Numbered from the stretch's first letter, positions 26,139 to 36,644 are shown. The stretch: 64,000 nucleotides of DNA from Sphingobacterium sp. SYP-B4668 (GCF_027627455.1 NZ_CP115483.1:4464001-4528000); one strand, 5' to 3'. Translations and numbers: made by a program. The notes: generated from the letters alone by a model not told the origin.

Positions 26139-27143
26139 ATGCCCCTAAAAAAAGTACTCTCCTTCGGCGAGCTACTCATACGACTACAAGCCACTTCCGA
26201 TTCTTTTTTTGAAACTACTGGCAATAACCACCTGCAAATATTTCCAGGAGGATCCGAAGCCAATGTTGCTGTCACATTAGCACAATTAGGTGTACCTACA
26301 TCCTACCTCTCTGCTACACCAGATCATGTCCTTGCGCAGGAAATTAAGAGCAAATTGAATTCCTACGGTATCGACACCTCCAAAATCAAGATGCAAGGAG
26401 ATCGTCTTGGAAGTTATTTTTTACTTTCAGCAAATGGATTGAGCAAAGGAGAGGTGATTTATGATCGTAAATATTCTTCCTTCAGTCAACTGACCCCACA
26501 GGATCTAAATTGGGATGAACTGCTAGAAGGAATTGATTGGTTTCACTTTACGGCCTTGACCCCATCGCTAAACGAAGGACTGGCAATGATATGCAAACAG
26601 GCTTTAGAGGTGGCCGTAAAGAAGGAAATCACAATTTCCGTCGACCTAAACTATCGCAATCGCCTATGGCAGTACGGCAAAGAACCAATTGAAGTCATGC
26701 CTGAACTCGCAAAATACGCAGACGTAATCATGGGCAATATCTGGGCCGCCAACAAAATGCTAGGAACGTCTATTGATGATACCTTGGACCGGCACACCTC
26801 AAAAGAAGCATACGCGGAATATTCAAAAATATCAGCAAAAGAAATCTTCGAAAAATATCCCAAATGTAAACACGTGTCCAATACCTTCCGATTCATGGAT
26901 AATCCAAAGCACAACTTGTTTTATGGGACCTACCATACAAGGGATACAGACAAGGTATCAGACACCTTTGAAACCAATCAAGTCGTTGATCGTATCGGTA
27001 GCGGAGATGCCTTCATGGGAGGGCTCATCTACGCTATCATTACCGACAGTACACCACAAGAAATTATTGATATAGCTACACAAGCCGGCTACCAAAAGTT
27101 AGCGGTAGAGGGCGATTTTGGAAACGGAAAAATAACAAAATAA
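26139..27143 (+). CDS. kdgK: 2-keto-3-deoxygluconate kinase
   Basis: PfkB/ribokinase-family sugar kinase, 334 aa. It phosphorylates KDG, the product of UxuA, to KDPG with ATP. The PfkB N-terminal motif is GGSEANVAVTLAQLG (residues about 38-52), and the C-terminal anion-hole/catalytic motif is DRIGSGDAFMGGL, with the Asp as base. An insertion of about 40 residues (210-260) separates the two, as in other Bacteroidota KdgK proteins. The stop codon directly abuts the ATG of the aldolase gene, so the pair is translated together. Confidence 0.94.
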   Translation: MPLKKVLSFGELLIRLQATSDSFFETTGNNHLQIFPGGSEANVAVTLAQLGVPTSYLSATPDHVLAQEIKSKLNSYGIDTSKIKMQGDRLGSYFLLSANGLSKGEVIYDRKYSSFSQLTPQDLNWDELLEGIDWFHFTALTPSLNEGLAMICKQALEVAVKKEITISVDLNYRNRLWQYGKEPIEVMPELAKYADVIMGNIWAANKMLGTSIDDTLDRHTSKEAYAEYSKISAKEIFEKYPKCKHVSNTFRFMDNPKHNLFYGTYHTRDTDKVSDTFETNQVVDRIGSGDAFMGGLIYAIITDSTPQEIIDIATQAGYQKLAVEGDFGNGKITK

Positions 27144-27785
27144 ATGAACAATACATTAATGCATATACAGGACGCACCAGTTATTCCTGTATATTACCAC
27201 GACGATATTGAGCAGTGCATAGATGTACTAAAAAAGTGCTATAATGGAGGGATAAGGGTTTTCGAATTTGTCAATAGAGGCGAATACGCTTTAGAGAATT
27301 TCAAGCAACTATTAGCCTATAAGAACGAATATTTACCCGCTCTAAAACTAGGCATTGGAACTATCAAGACTGCGGCACAAGCAGAAACTTTTGCCAAGAT
27401 TGGAGCCGAATTTATTGTCAGTCCCATTATCAATCAGGATGTTGCAAGAGTAGCATCACAATATAATTTGCTTTGGATACCAGGCTGTATGACACCTACC
27501 GAAATTGCAAAAGCGGAGGAATTAGGTGCACAATTAGTGAAATTATTCCCTGGAGATACCTTAGGCCCTAAATTCTTAAAAGCAATATCTCCGCTTTTCA
27601 AAGGCTTAAAATTCATGCCGACAGGTGGTGTAGATACAACAGAAGAGAGCATACAATCATGGAGAAAAGCGGGTGTTTTTTCCGTAGGGTTGGGTTCTAA
27701 GTTATTTGCCGCCCCAATTGCGGATGAGGGCAACCAGTGGTTGGAAGATAGATGCGCACGCTTATTAAAATGGGCGAAAGCATAA
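27144..27785 (+). CDS. kdgA: KDPG/KHG aldolase
   Basis: 213-aa class I aldolase that cleaves 2-keto-3-deoxy-6-phosphogluconate into pyruvate and glyceraldehyde-3-phosphate, the last step of the glucuronate route. The Schiff-base Lys is Lys133 in LVKLFPG. The catalytic Glu is in FEFVNRGEYA, and the phosphate-binding loop is FMPTGGV. It starts immediately after the kdgK stop codon and ends at a perfect bidirectional terminator. Confidence 0.95.
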   Translation: MNNTLMHIQDAPVIPVYYHDDIEQCIDVLKKCYNGGIRVFEFVNRGEYALENFKQLLAYKNEYLPALKLGIGTIKTAAQAETFAKIGAEFIVSPIINQDVARVASQYNLLWIPGCMTPTEIAKAEELGAQLVKLFPGDTLGPKFLKAISPLFKGLKFMPTGGVDTTEESIQSWRKAGVFSVGLGSKLFAAPIADEGNQWLEDRCARLLKWAKA

Positions 27786-27797
27786 TCCATTAAAAAA

Positions 27798-27844
27798 CCA
27801 TTAAAAAAGGGTAGCAATTTAAAATTGCTACCCTTTTTTAATGG
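27798..27844. terminator. perfect bidirectional terminator between kdgA and rpoC
   Basis: A 47-nt inverted repeat with 23-nt arms (27798-27820 and 27822-27844), core GGGTAGCAA/TTGCTACCC, with A6 and T6 tracts built into the arms. It separates the plus-strand sugar operon from the convergent rpoBC transcript. Confidence 0.93.
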
Positions 27845-27855
27845 TTGAAAAGAAA

Positions 27856-30800
27856 TTAGTCCTCTTCTTTAGAAGCTAATAACTGATCGTATTCTTCACG
27901 AGAACCTACAATGATATTGCTATACGTACGCAAGCCTGTTCCCGAAGGAATTAAGTGGCCTACAATAACGTTTTCTTTTAATCCTAATAGATTATCACGC
28001 TTACCTGCAATAGCAGCCTCATTCAACACCTTAGTTGTCTCCTGGAAGGATGCAGCAGAGATAAATGACTTAGTTCCCAATGAAGCTCTGGTAATACCTT
28101 GCAACAATGGACTAGAAGTTGCTGGGATTGCATCCCTAACTTCAACCAGCTTCAAGTCACGACGTCTCAGACTAGAATTCTCTTCACGCAATCTACGTAA
28201 AGTCACGATCTGTCCTGGACGAAGTTCGTTAGAATCTCCCGATTCGACAATAACCTTCTTATCGTATAAAGAGTCATTCTCTAGCATGAAATCCCATTTG
28301 TTAACAGCTTCTTTTTCTAAGAAACGGGTATCTCCCGGGTCTTCAATGTTCACTTTTTGCATCATCTGGTGAACAATCGTCTCAAAGTGCTTATCATTGA
28401 TTTTTACCCCTTGAAGGCGATAAACTTCTTGAATACCATTTACGATATAATGCTGTACCGCTGAAGGACCTTTAATAGATAAGATATCTGCTGGAGAAAT
28501 TGAACCATCTGATAAAGGCATACCCGCTTTGATAAAGTCATTATCCTGTACAAGGATGTGTTTCGAAAGTGGAACCAAGTATTTCTTGATTTGACCGTCA
28601 CGAGACTCAATAGAAATCTCACGGTTACCACGTTTAACACCACCCAATGCTACAACACCATCAATCTCAGTTACTACAGCTGGATTTGAAGGATTACGCG
28701 CCTCGAATAGTTCTGTCACACGAGGAAGACCCCCTGTAATATCTCGGGTTTTACCAGTAGAACGAGGAATCTTAACAAGAATAGCTCCTTCTTTTATTTT
28801 TTGACCATCCGATACCGAAACGTGGGCACCCACTGGGATATTGTATGAACGAACAACCTCTCCTTTAAGGTCAACAACCTTGATAGTCGGGTTTTTCGTT
28901 TTATCACGAGTTTCAATAATGACTTTTTCTTTGTGACCCGTCTGATCATCGGACTCTTCACGGAAAGTTACACCCTCGATAATCGCATCGAACTCAATTT
29001 TCCCACTGAACTCCGAAATGATAACCGCGTTATATGGATCCCATGATACTAGACGTGTTCCCTTTTCAACAGTGTCTCCCGCATTCACGTACAATTGTGA
29101 ACCATAAGGAATATTTTGTTGGTAAAGTACTTTTTTACTTGTCGGTTCGATGACACGAAGTTCTCCAGAACGACCCAAGACTACTTGATGAGTACCATCT
29201 TCGCCTTCTTGAGATACGGTACGCACATTCTCGAATTCAACTAGACCTTCATGCTTAGCTACAATTTGTGACTCGGCTGCAATATTGGAAGCCGTACCAC
29301 CCACGTGGAACGTACGAAGTGTCAACTGTGTACCCGGCTCACCAATAGATTGTGCTGCGATTACACCGACAGCTTCACCCAATTGAACGCGTTTACCCGA
29401 AGCCAAGTTACGTCCATAACAGGAAGCACATACTCCGCGCTTAGATTCACATGTCAATACCGTGCGTATTTCGATTCCTTCGATACCGGCGTTTTCGATA
29501 CGTTCAGCTATTTCTTCAGAAATATCCTGATTCGCAGATGCCAAAAGTTCGTTTGTCTCAGGATCATGTACATCATACAATGTTACACGACCTAGTATAC
29601 GATCGTATAGTGGTTCGACGATATCATCATTATCTTTTAGAGCTGTTGTATAGATACCTCTCAATCCGCCACAATCTTGGTCAACGACAATCATATCTTG
29701 AGCTACGTCATGTAGACGACGTGTTAGATAACCCGCATCCGCTGTCTTCAATGCCGTATCGGCAAGACCTTTACGCGCACCGTGGGTAGAGATAAAGTAT
29801 TCCAAAACCGAAAGACCTTCTTTAAAATTAGAAAGAATCGGGTTTTCGATGATTTCACCACCAGAAGCACCAGATTTCTGTGGCTTAGCCATCAAACCAC
29901 GCATACCACACAGCTGACGAATCTGCTCTTTGGAACCACGCGCACCTGAATCCAACATCATGTATACCGAATTGAAACCTTGGTTGTCATTCGATAAGAT
30001 ATCCATTACGTGCGCAGTCAACTTGTTATTGATACGCGTCCAGATATCGATGATTTGGTTGTAACGTTCGTTGTTCGTAATGAAACCCATATTGTAGTTA
30101 CCCATTACATCTTCAACTTCGTTAGTCGCCTGTTGAATCAATTCAGACTTCGCCGCAGGAATATTCAAATCCTGCAAATTAAACGAAAGACCTCCTTTGA
30201 AAGCTGTTTGGAAACCTAATTCCTTCATATCATCCAAGAATTTCGCTGCACGAGCCATACCCGTATTTTTCACGATCTCTCCAATGACATTACGAAGGGA
30301 TTTCTTTGTCAACAACTCATTGATGAATCCCATCTCTTCTGGTACAATCTGGTTAAAGATTACACGACCAACAGTAGTTTCCAACAAAGCATCAACGATT
30401 TCGCCTTCCCTATTTCTGATTTTAGTTTTTACTTTGATAAAAGCATGCAAATCAATTTTCTTCTCATTCAAAGCGATAATAACCTCTTCTGCAGAGTAGA
30501 AAATCATATCCTGACCTTTTACAATGTGGTCCCCTTCAGTCTTACGGCCTTTAGTTATATAATAAAGACCCAATACCATATCCTGAGAAGGAACAGTTAC
30601 TGGAGAGCCGTTTGCAGGGTTCAAGATGTTGTGAGCGGCCAACATTAAGATTTGGGCTTCCAAAACAGCAGCATTACCCAAAGGTAAGTGAACCGCCATC
30701 TGGTCACCGTCAAAATCCGCGTTAAACGCTGTACAAACCAGTGGGTGTAACTGAATTGCCTTACCCTCTACCAAAGTGGGTTGGAAAGCCTGTATACCTA

Positions 30801-32136
30801 AACGGTGAAGCGTAGGCGCACGGTTTAGTAATACTGGGTGGCCTTTCAATACATTTTCCAAGATATCCCATACTACTGGATCTTTGCGATCGACGATCTT
30901 CTTAGCAGATTTTACAGTCTTCACAATTCCTCTTTCAATCATCTTACGGATGATAAACGGTTTATAAAGCTCCGCAGCCATATCTTTAGGTAGACCACAC
31001 TCATGTAATTTGAGGTGAGGTCCAACGACAATTACCGAACGAGCCGAGTAATCCACACGTTTACCTAATAAGTTTTGACGGAAACGACCTTGCTTACCTT
31101 TAAGGATATCAGATAATGATTTCAATGCACGATTACCCTCAGTCTTCACCGCGTTAACCTTACGTGAGTTGTCAAATAATGAATCTACAGCTTCCTGTAA
31201 CATACGTTTTTCGTTACGTAAGATTACTTCGGGAGCTTTAATTTCAATAAGACGTTTCAAGCGGTTATTACGGATAATAACACGACGGTACAAGTCATTT
31301 AGATCTGATGTCGCAAAACGACCACCATCCAAAGGCACCAATGGGCGCAACTCTGGTGGGATGATAGGAACGATTTTCACGATCATCCATTCCGGACGAT
31401 TTTCAATACGATCTCTAGAACCACGGAAAGCTTCCACAACGTGAAGACGTTTTAAAGCCTCATTTTTACGTTGTTGCGAAGTCTCGTTTGCTGCTTGGTG
31501 ACGAAGGTCATATGACAATTGATCTAGATCGATACGTTTCAATAACTCTTCTAGTGCCTCAGCACCCATTTTTGCAATAAACTTCTGAGGATCGTTATCA
31601 TCCAGATACTGATTTTCTTTAGGTAGTGTATCTAAGATATCTAAATATTCCTCTTCCGTTAAGAAGTCCATATAGTTGATACCATCTTCCTCTTTGATAC
31701 CTGCCTGGATAACGGCATAACGTTCGTAGTAGATAATCATATCCAACTTTTTAGTTGGAAGACCTAATAAATAACCGATTTTGTTAGGAAGAGAACGGAA
31801 GTACCAGATGTGCGCAACAGGAACCACCAAATTGATGTGTCCCATACGCTCACGACGTACCTTTTTCTCCGTCACTTCAACACCACAACGGTCACAGACA
31901 ATACCTTTATAACGGATACGTTTGTATTTACCACAGTGACATTCGTAATCCTTTACAGGACCGAAGATACGCTCACAGAATAAACCATCACGTTCTGGCT
32001 TGTAGGTACGATAGTTAATCGTTTCTGGTTTTACAACTTCACCACTAGAACGCTCTAAGATTGTTTCTGGTGACGCCAAGCTAATGGTGATTGACGTAAA
32101 GTTGCTTTTAATTTTATTATCTTTTTTGTAAGACAT
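27856..32136 (-). CDS. rpoC: RNA polymerase beta-prime subunit
   Basis: 1426 aa, full length. The N-terminal zinc site uses Cys66, Cys68, Cys81 and Cys84 (CHCGK...CDRCG). The catalytic magnesium loop NADFDGDQM lies near residue 475. The second zinc site is visible in CESKRGVCASCYGRNL. The trigger-loop region (GEAVGVIAAQSIGEPGTQLTLRTFH, seen as AAQSIGEPGTQLTL) and the C-terminal segment (GLKENVIVGHLIPSGTG) are intact. It is the last gene of the ribosomal-protein/polymerase operon and follows rpoB by 74 nt. Confidence 0.98.
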   Translation of the reverse strand: MSYKKDNKIKSNFTSITISLASPETILERSSGEVVKPETINYRTYKPERDGLFCERIFGPVKDYECHCGKYKRIRYKGIVCDRCGVEVTEKKVRRERMGHINLVVPVAHIWYFRSLPNKIGYLLGLPTKKLDMIIYYERYAVIQAGIKEEDGINYMDFLTEEEYLDILDTLPKENQYLDDNDPQKFIAKMGAEALEELLKRIDLDQLSYDLRHQAANETSQQRKNEALKRLHVVEAFRGSRDRIENRPEWMIVKIVPIIPPELRPLVPLDGGRFATSDLNDLYRRVIIRNNRLKRLIEIKAPEVILRNEKRMLQEAVDSLFDNSRKVNAVKTEGNRALKSLSDILKGKQGRFRQNLLGKRVDYSARSVIVVGPHLKLHECGLPKDMAAELYKPFIIRKMIERGIVKTVKSAKKIVDRKDPVVWDILENVLKGHPVLLNRAPTLHRLGIQAFQPTLVEGKAIQLHPLVCTAFNADFDGDQMAVHLPLGNAAVLEAQILMLAAHNILNPANGSPVTVPSQDMVLGLYYITKGRKTEGDHIVKGQDMIFYSAEEVIIALNEKKIDLHAFIKVKTKIRNREGEIVDALLETTVGRVIFNQIVPEEMGFINELLTKKSLRNVIGEIVKNTGMARAAKFLDDMKELGFQTAFKGGLSFNLQDLNIPAAKSELIQQATNEVEDVMGNYNMGFITNNERYNQIIDIWTRINNKLTAHVMDILSNDNQGFNSVYMMLDSGARGSKEQIRQLCGMRGLMAKPQKSGASGGEIIENPILSNFKEGLSVLEYFISTHGARKGLADTALKTADAGYLTRRLHDVAQDMIVVDQDCGGLRGIYTTALKDNDDIVEPLYDRILGRVTLYDVHDPETNELLASANQDISEEIAERIENAGIEGIEIRTVLTCESKRGVCASCYGRNLASGKRVQLGEAVGVIAAQSIGEPGTQLTLRTFHVGGTASNIAAESQIVAKHEGLVEFENVRTVSQEGEDGTHQVVLGRSGELRVIEPTSKKVLYQQNIPYGSQLYVNAGDTVEKGTRLVSWDPYNAVIISEFSGKIEFDAIIEGVTFREESDDQTGHKEKVIIETRDKTKNPTIKVVDLKGEVVRSYNIPVGAHVSVSDGQKIKEGAILVKIPRSTGKTRDITGGLPRVTELFEARNPSNPAVVTEIDGVVALGGVKRGNREISIESRDGQIKKYLVPLSKHILVQDNDFIKAGMPLSDGSISPADILSIKGPSAVQHYIVNGIQEVYRLQGVKINDKHFETIVHQMMQKVNIEDPGDTRFLEKEAVNKWDFMLENDSLYDKKVIVESGDSNELRPGQIVTLRRLREENSSLRRRDLKLVEVRDAIPATSSPLLQGITRASLGTKSFISAASFQETTKVLNEAAIAGKRDNLLGLKENVIVGHLIPSGTGLRTYSNIIVGSREEYDQLLASKEED

Positions 32137-32210
32137 ACTTTTATTCCAAAGTTAAAGCTGTATGAAGAAGCTTAAGAGGATCTTCAATCCTCCTAGCTCT
32201 AATTGCTTAA

Positions 32211-35200
32211 TTAATCTAATGTGATATCTAAACCTAAACCGCGTAACTCGTGTACCAATACGTTGAACGATTCTGGTACAGATGGAGTCGGTAGGTTATT
32301 ACCCTTAACGATTGCCTCGTAAGTCTTCGCACGGCCGACTACATCATCTGATTTCACTGTCAAGATTTCCTGTAAGATGTTCGAAGCTCCGAATGCCTCA
32401 AGTGCCCATACCTCCATCTCTCCGAAACGCTGACCACCGAATTGGGCTTTACCACCTAATGGTTGTTGCGTAATCAATGAGTATGGTCCGATAGAACGAG
32501 CATGCATCTTATCATCAACCATGTGTCCTAATTTCAACATGTAAATCACACCTACTGTAGTTGGCTGATCAAAACGATCACCGGTCAAACCATTGTACAA
32601 GTATGTTCTACCTGAAGCTGGTAAACCTGCTTTCGCAATCCATCCTTCAACTTCAACCGGCTCAGCACCATCAAAGATAGGCGTCGCAAACTTCACCCCC
32701 AATTTCTGACCTGCCCAACCAAGCACTGTTTCATAAATCTGGCCCAAGTTCATACGTGAAGGTACCCCTAGTGGGTTCAACACAATATCAACTGGTGTCC
32801 CATCTTCTAAGAACGGCATATCTTCATCACGCACGATACGAGCAACGATACCCTTGTTACCATGACGACCGGCCATCTTATCTCCTACTTTCAATTTACG
32901 TTTCTTAGCCACGTAAACCTTAGCCATCTGAACAATTCCAGACGGAAGCTCATCCCCTACAGATATAGCGAATTTCTCACGTTTGAAAGCTCCTAGCTCT
33001 TCGTTCAACTTAATGTTGTAGAAGTGAAGCGCCAATTTGATTAACTCATTTTTATCTTCGTCAGTAGTCCATCCTGTTGGATTGATATTTTCATAGACTA
33101 AATCAGCAAGAATCTTCTGTGTGAACTTAGCTCCTTTAGGAACCAATAACTCTTTATAAACATTGTAGATACCTTGACTAGTTTTACCATTCACGATTGT
33201 AAATAACTTGTCAACTAGACGGTCTTTCAATATTTTTACATTCCTATCGTGCGAAGTTTCCAATTTCTCAAGAGTCTTACGTTCGACTTCTTTAGACATC
33301 TTCTTAGCACGAGAGAATAATTTAGTATCAATGACAACACCCTTGATAGAAGGAGGAGTTTTCAACGACGCATCTTTCACGTCCCCTGCCTTATCTCCAA
33401 AGATTGCTCTCAATAATTTCTCTTCTGGAGAAGGATCAGACTCGCCCTTAGGTGTAATCTTACCGATTAGGATATCTCCTTCACCAACTTCAGCACCTAC
33501 ACGGATGATACCGTTTTCGTCCAAGTCTCTTGTCGCTTCTTCCGAAACGTTGGGGATATCCGCAGTCAATTCCTCTTCACCGCGTTTCGTATCACGTACT
33601 TCCAATTCAAATTCTTCAATGTGAAGGGAAGTAAAAATATCTTGACTTACTACACGCTCAGAGATTACAATCGCATCCTCAAAGTTGTATCCTTGCCAAG
33701 GCATGAAAGCCACTTTAAGATTACGACCTAATGCCAATTCTCCATCTTCAGTAGCATATCCTTCACATAGTACCTGCCCCTTTTCTACACGTTGTCCTTT
33801 TCTGACAATCGGCTTCAAGTTGATACAAGTACTTTGGTTGGTCTTCTTAAATTTGATTAAACGGTAAGTTTTGATATCGTCATCAAAAGATACTAAACGA
33901 TCATCATCGTTACGATCATAGCGAATTTTGATTTCCTCGGCATCTACATATTCCACCACGCCATTTCCTTCAGCATTAATCAATGTACGAGAGTCACGCG
34001 CTACACGACCTTCAAGACCAGTACCTACAATAGGAGCTTGTGGGCGCAACAAAGGCACAGCCTGACGTTGCATGTTTGACCCCATCAATGCACGGTTGGC
34101 ATCATCATGCTCCAAGAAAGGAATTAACGATGCAGCTATTGACGTAATCTGATTCGGAGAAACGTCCATCAAATCCAATTTCTCAGGCTCAATAATCGGG
34201 AAGTCACCTTCATATCTAGCTTTTACTTTAGGATCCTCAAAATTACCTTTATCGTCATAAATCGCATTTGCTTGCGCAATTGTTTTTTCATCCTCATCCT
34301 CTGCAGACAAATAAACAACAGGCTCCTCCACCACTACACGTCCATTTTCTACTTTACGGTATGGCGTCTCGATAAAACCAAGATTATTGATTTTCGCGTG
34401 AATAGCCAATGACGAAATCAACCCGATATTTGGTCCCTCTGGAGTTTCAATAGTACATAGACGACCATAATGCGTATAGTGAACGTCACGAACCTCAAAC
34501 CCAGCTCTTTCACGAGAAAGACCACCTGGACCTAATGCCGATAGACGACGTTTATGCGTAATCTCAGCCAATGGATTAGTTTGGTCCATGAACTGAGAAA
34601 GCTGGTTAGTTCCGAAGAACGAGTTTATGACGGATGATAATGTACGCGCATTGATTAAGTCAGTAGGTGTGAATACTTCGTTGTCACGAATATTCATACG
34701 TTCACGTATAGTCCGAGCCATACGAGAAAGACCTACACCAAATTGCGCATATAATTGCTCGCCTACAGTCCGAACACGACGGTTGGACAAGTGGTCGATA
34801 TCATCCACCTCAGCTTTTGAGTTGATCAGGTTGATCAAATATTTCACAATCGCTATGATATCCTCTCTAGTCAATACTTTCGTATCAGTAGGTGTATCTA
34901 ATTGCAATTTGCGGTTAATACGGTAACGACCGACATCCCCCAAATCATATCTCTTATCCGAGAAAAACAAACGGTCGATGATACCACGAGCAGTTTCCTC
35001 ATCTGGTGGTTCAGCGTTACGCAATTGACGGTAGATATGCTCCACCGCTTCTTTCTCCGAGTTCGAGGTATCTTTCTGAAGAGTGTTATATATAATAGAA
35101 TAGTCCGCATTATTAGACGCATCCTCTTTAGCCAAAATAAGTGATTTTACTCCGGCATCGATGATGAAGTCAATGTGGTCTTCTTCCAAAACAGTTTCAC

Positions 35201-36020
35201 GTTCAAGGATAATTTCATTACGATCGATAGAGACTACCTCACCAGTATCCTCATCCACGAAATCTTCTACCCATTTCTTCAATACCCTAGCCGCCAAACG
35301 ACGACCAACATATTTTTTCAATCCAGATTTACTAACTTTTACTTCATCTGCAAGATCAAACAATTCCAAGATGTCTTTGTCTGAATCATAACCGATAGCA
35401 CGTAGTAAAGTAGTAACTGGGAATTTCTTTTTACGATCGATGTAAGCATACATGACGTTGTTTACGTCTGTAGCAAACTCAATCCAAGACCCTTTAAAAG
35501 GGATAACCCTTGCAGAATAAAGTTTAGTACCGTTTGTGTGTCTACTCTGACCGAAGAATACGCCTGGTGAACGGTGTAATTGAGATACGATTACACGCTC
35601 TGCACCATTTACAACGAAGGTACCTTTAGGAGTCATATACGGGATAGTACCCAAGTATACGTCCTGAACAATCGTTTCGAAATCTTCGTGCTCCTCATCA
35701 TTACAAGATAACTTTAATTTTGCCTTTAGAGGAACGCTATAAGTCAAACCGCGCTCGATACACTCTTGGATATCATAACGGGGAGGATCAATAAAATAAT
35801 CCAAAAACTCAAGCACAAAAATGTTTCTTGAATCAGAAATAGGGAAGTTTTCCGAAAATACTTTGAACAGCCCTTCCTGATGGCGGTTGTCAGAAGTAGT
35901 TTCCAGTTGAAAAAACTCCTTGAAAGACTGTAATTGTACGTCCAAGAAATCAGGATAATCAATAACCTTCTTACTGGTCGCAAAATTTACTCTCTCTTTT
36001 TGAATATTATTGTTTGCCAA
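32211..36020 (-). CDS. rpoB: RNA polymerase beta subunit
   Basis: 1269 aa, full length. The rifampicin region lies near residues 470-505 and reads NQLSQFMDQTNPLAE then THKRRLSALGPGGL. The residues matching E. coli Gln513, Asp516, His526 and Ser531 are all the sensitive forms. The C-terminal active-site and beta-prime contact regions are present: KLKVGDKMAGRHGNKG, EDGTPVDIVLNPLGVPSRM and LGGKAQFGGQRFGEMEVWAL. It follows rplL after 167 nt that contain a hairpin. Confidence 0.98.
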   Translation of the reverse strand: MANNNIQKERVNFATSKKVIDYPDFLDVQLQSFKEFFQLETTSDNRHQEGLFKVFSENFPISDSRNIFVLEFLDYFIDPPRYDIQECIERGLTYSVPLKAKLKLSCNDEEHEDFETIVQDVYLGTIPYMTPKGTFVVNGAERVIVSQLHRSPGVFFGQSRHTNGTKLYSARVIPFKGSWIEFATDVNNVMYAYIDRKKKFPVTTLLRAIGYDSDKDILELFDLADEVKVSKSGLKKYVGRRLAARVLKKWVEDFVDEDTGEVVSIDRNEIILERETVLEEDHIDFIIDAGVKSLILAKEDASNNADYSIIYNTLQKDTSNSEKEAVEHIYRQLRNAEPPDEETARGIIDRLFFSDKRYDLGDVGRYRINRKLQLDTPTDTKVLTREDIIAIVKYLINLINSKAEVDDIDHLSNRRVRTVGEQLYAQFGVGLSRMARTIRERMNIRDNEVFTPTDLINARTLSSVINSFFGTNQLSQFMDQTNPLAEITHKRRLSALGPGGLSRERAGFEVRDVHYTHYGRLCTIETPEGPNIGLISSLAIHAKINNLGFIETPYRKVENGRVVVEEPVVYLSAEDEDEKTIAQANAIYDDKGNFEDPKVKARYEGDFPIIEPEKLDLMDVSPNQITSIAASLIPFLEHDDANRALMGSNMQRQAVPLLRPQAPIVGTGLEGRVARDSRTLINAEGNGVVEYVDAEEIKIRYDRNDDDRLVSFDDDIKTYRLIKFKKTNQSTCINLKPIVRKGQRVEKGQVLCEGYATEDGELALGRNLKVAFMPWQGYNFEDAIVISERVVSQDIFTSLHIEEFELEVRDTKRGEEELTADIPNVSEEATRDLDENGIIRVGAEVGEGDILIGKITPKGESDPSPEEKLLRAIFGDKAGDVKDASLKTPPSIKGVVIDTKLFSRAKKMSKEVERKTLEKLETSHDRNVKILKDRLVDKLFTIVNGKTSQGIYNVYKELLVPKGAKFTQKILADLVYENINPTGWTTDEDKNELIKLALHFYNIKLNEELGAFKREKFAISVGDELPSGIVQMAKVYVAKKRKLKVGDKMAGRHGNKGIVARIVRDEDMPFLEDGTPVDIVLNPLGVPSRMNLGQIYETVLGWAGQKLGVKFATPIFDGAEPVEVEGWIAKAGLPASGRTYLYNGLTGDRFDQPTTVGVIYMLKLGHMVDDKMHARSIGPYSLITQQPLGGKAQFGGQRFGEMEVWALEAFGASNILQEILTVKSDDVVGRAKTYEAIVKGNNLPTPSVPESFNVLVHELRGLGLDITLD

Positions 36021-36129
36021 GGGAATAAGAATTTTAGTTTAAAAAAACTGAGCTAACTATGCTGCTAAAATCGCATGACAATTATGTAACAGCACAAACA
36101 TAATCGATAGCGTAGTGATAAAATAGGAA

Positions 36130-36160
36130 TAGACTCTGACAGATAAACCGTCAGAGTCTA
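36130..36160 (-). terminator. hairpin between rplL and rpoB, possible attenuator
   Basis: Arms TAGACTCTGAC (36130-36140) and complement (36150-36160) with a nine-base loop. On the transcribed strand it is followed by TTCCTATTTTATC, a weak T-tract. It resembles the partial terminator that lowers polymerase expression relative to L7/L12 in E. coli. Function is inferred. Confidence 0.6.
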
Positions 36161-36187
36161 AACCTTTAAGGTGCTTAGTATGTGAGA

Positions 36188-36565
36188 TTATTTGATCTCA
36201 ACAACAGCTCCAGCTTCTTCTAATTGTTTTTTCAAAGCTTCAGCTTCGTCTTTAGAAACACCAGTTTTCAATTCTTTAGGTGCTCCGTCAACTAAATCTT
36301 TAGCTTCTTTCAAGCCTAGACCAGCTAAATCTTTAACCAATTTAACTACCGCTAATTTCTGACCACCAGCTTCTTTCAAGATAACGTCAAATGAAGTTTT
36401 CTCTTCTGCAGCAGCAGCGCCACCTTCAGCAGGAGCAGCAGCAACTGCAACAGCAGCAGCAGCAGGCTCGATACCATACTCATCTTTTAAGATATCAGCT
36501 AGTTCTTTAACTTCTTTTACTGTTAAGTTCACTAACTGTTCAGCAAGTTGTTTTAAATCTGCCAT
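36188..36565 (-). CDS. rplL: 50S ribosomal protein L7/L12
   Basis: 125 aa. It forms the ribosomal stalk that recruits translational GTPases. The N-terminal dimerisation domain (residues 1-35), Ala/Glu-rich flexible hinge (AAAAVAVAAAPAEGG) and C-terminal factor-binding domain (SFDVILKEAGGQKLAVVK, GLGLKEAKDLVDGAPK) are all clear. Gene order rplJ-rplL is conserved, with 79 nt between them and 167 nt before rpoB. Confidence 0.97.
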   Translation of the reverse strand: MADLKQLAEQLVNLTVKEVKELADILKDEYGIEPAAAAVAVAAAPAEGGAAAAEEKTSFDVILKEAGGQKLAVVKLVKDLAGLGLKEAKDLVDGAPKELKTGVSKDEAEALKKQLEEAGAVVEIK

Positions 36566-36644
36566 TTTATTTTGATTTTTGAATTTACTTTTAAAAATTT
36601 TGTTAATTAAATGATAACGAATGTTCTATAATAAGGAGGATTCG

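Noticed and set aside
27911..28372. 153-aa plus-strand open frame antisense to the end of rpoC
   Set aside because: rpoC is intact; no family features in the antisense frame.
36400..36470. GCA/GCT-rich repeat in rplL
   Set aside because: It is the Ala-rich hinge of L7/L12 and not a microsatellite.
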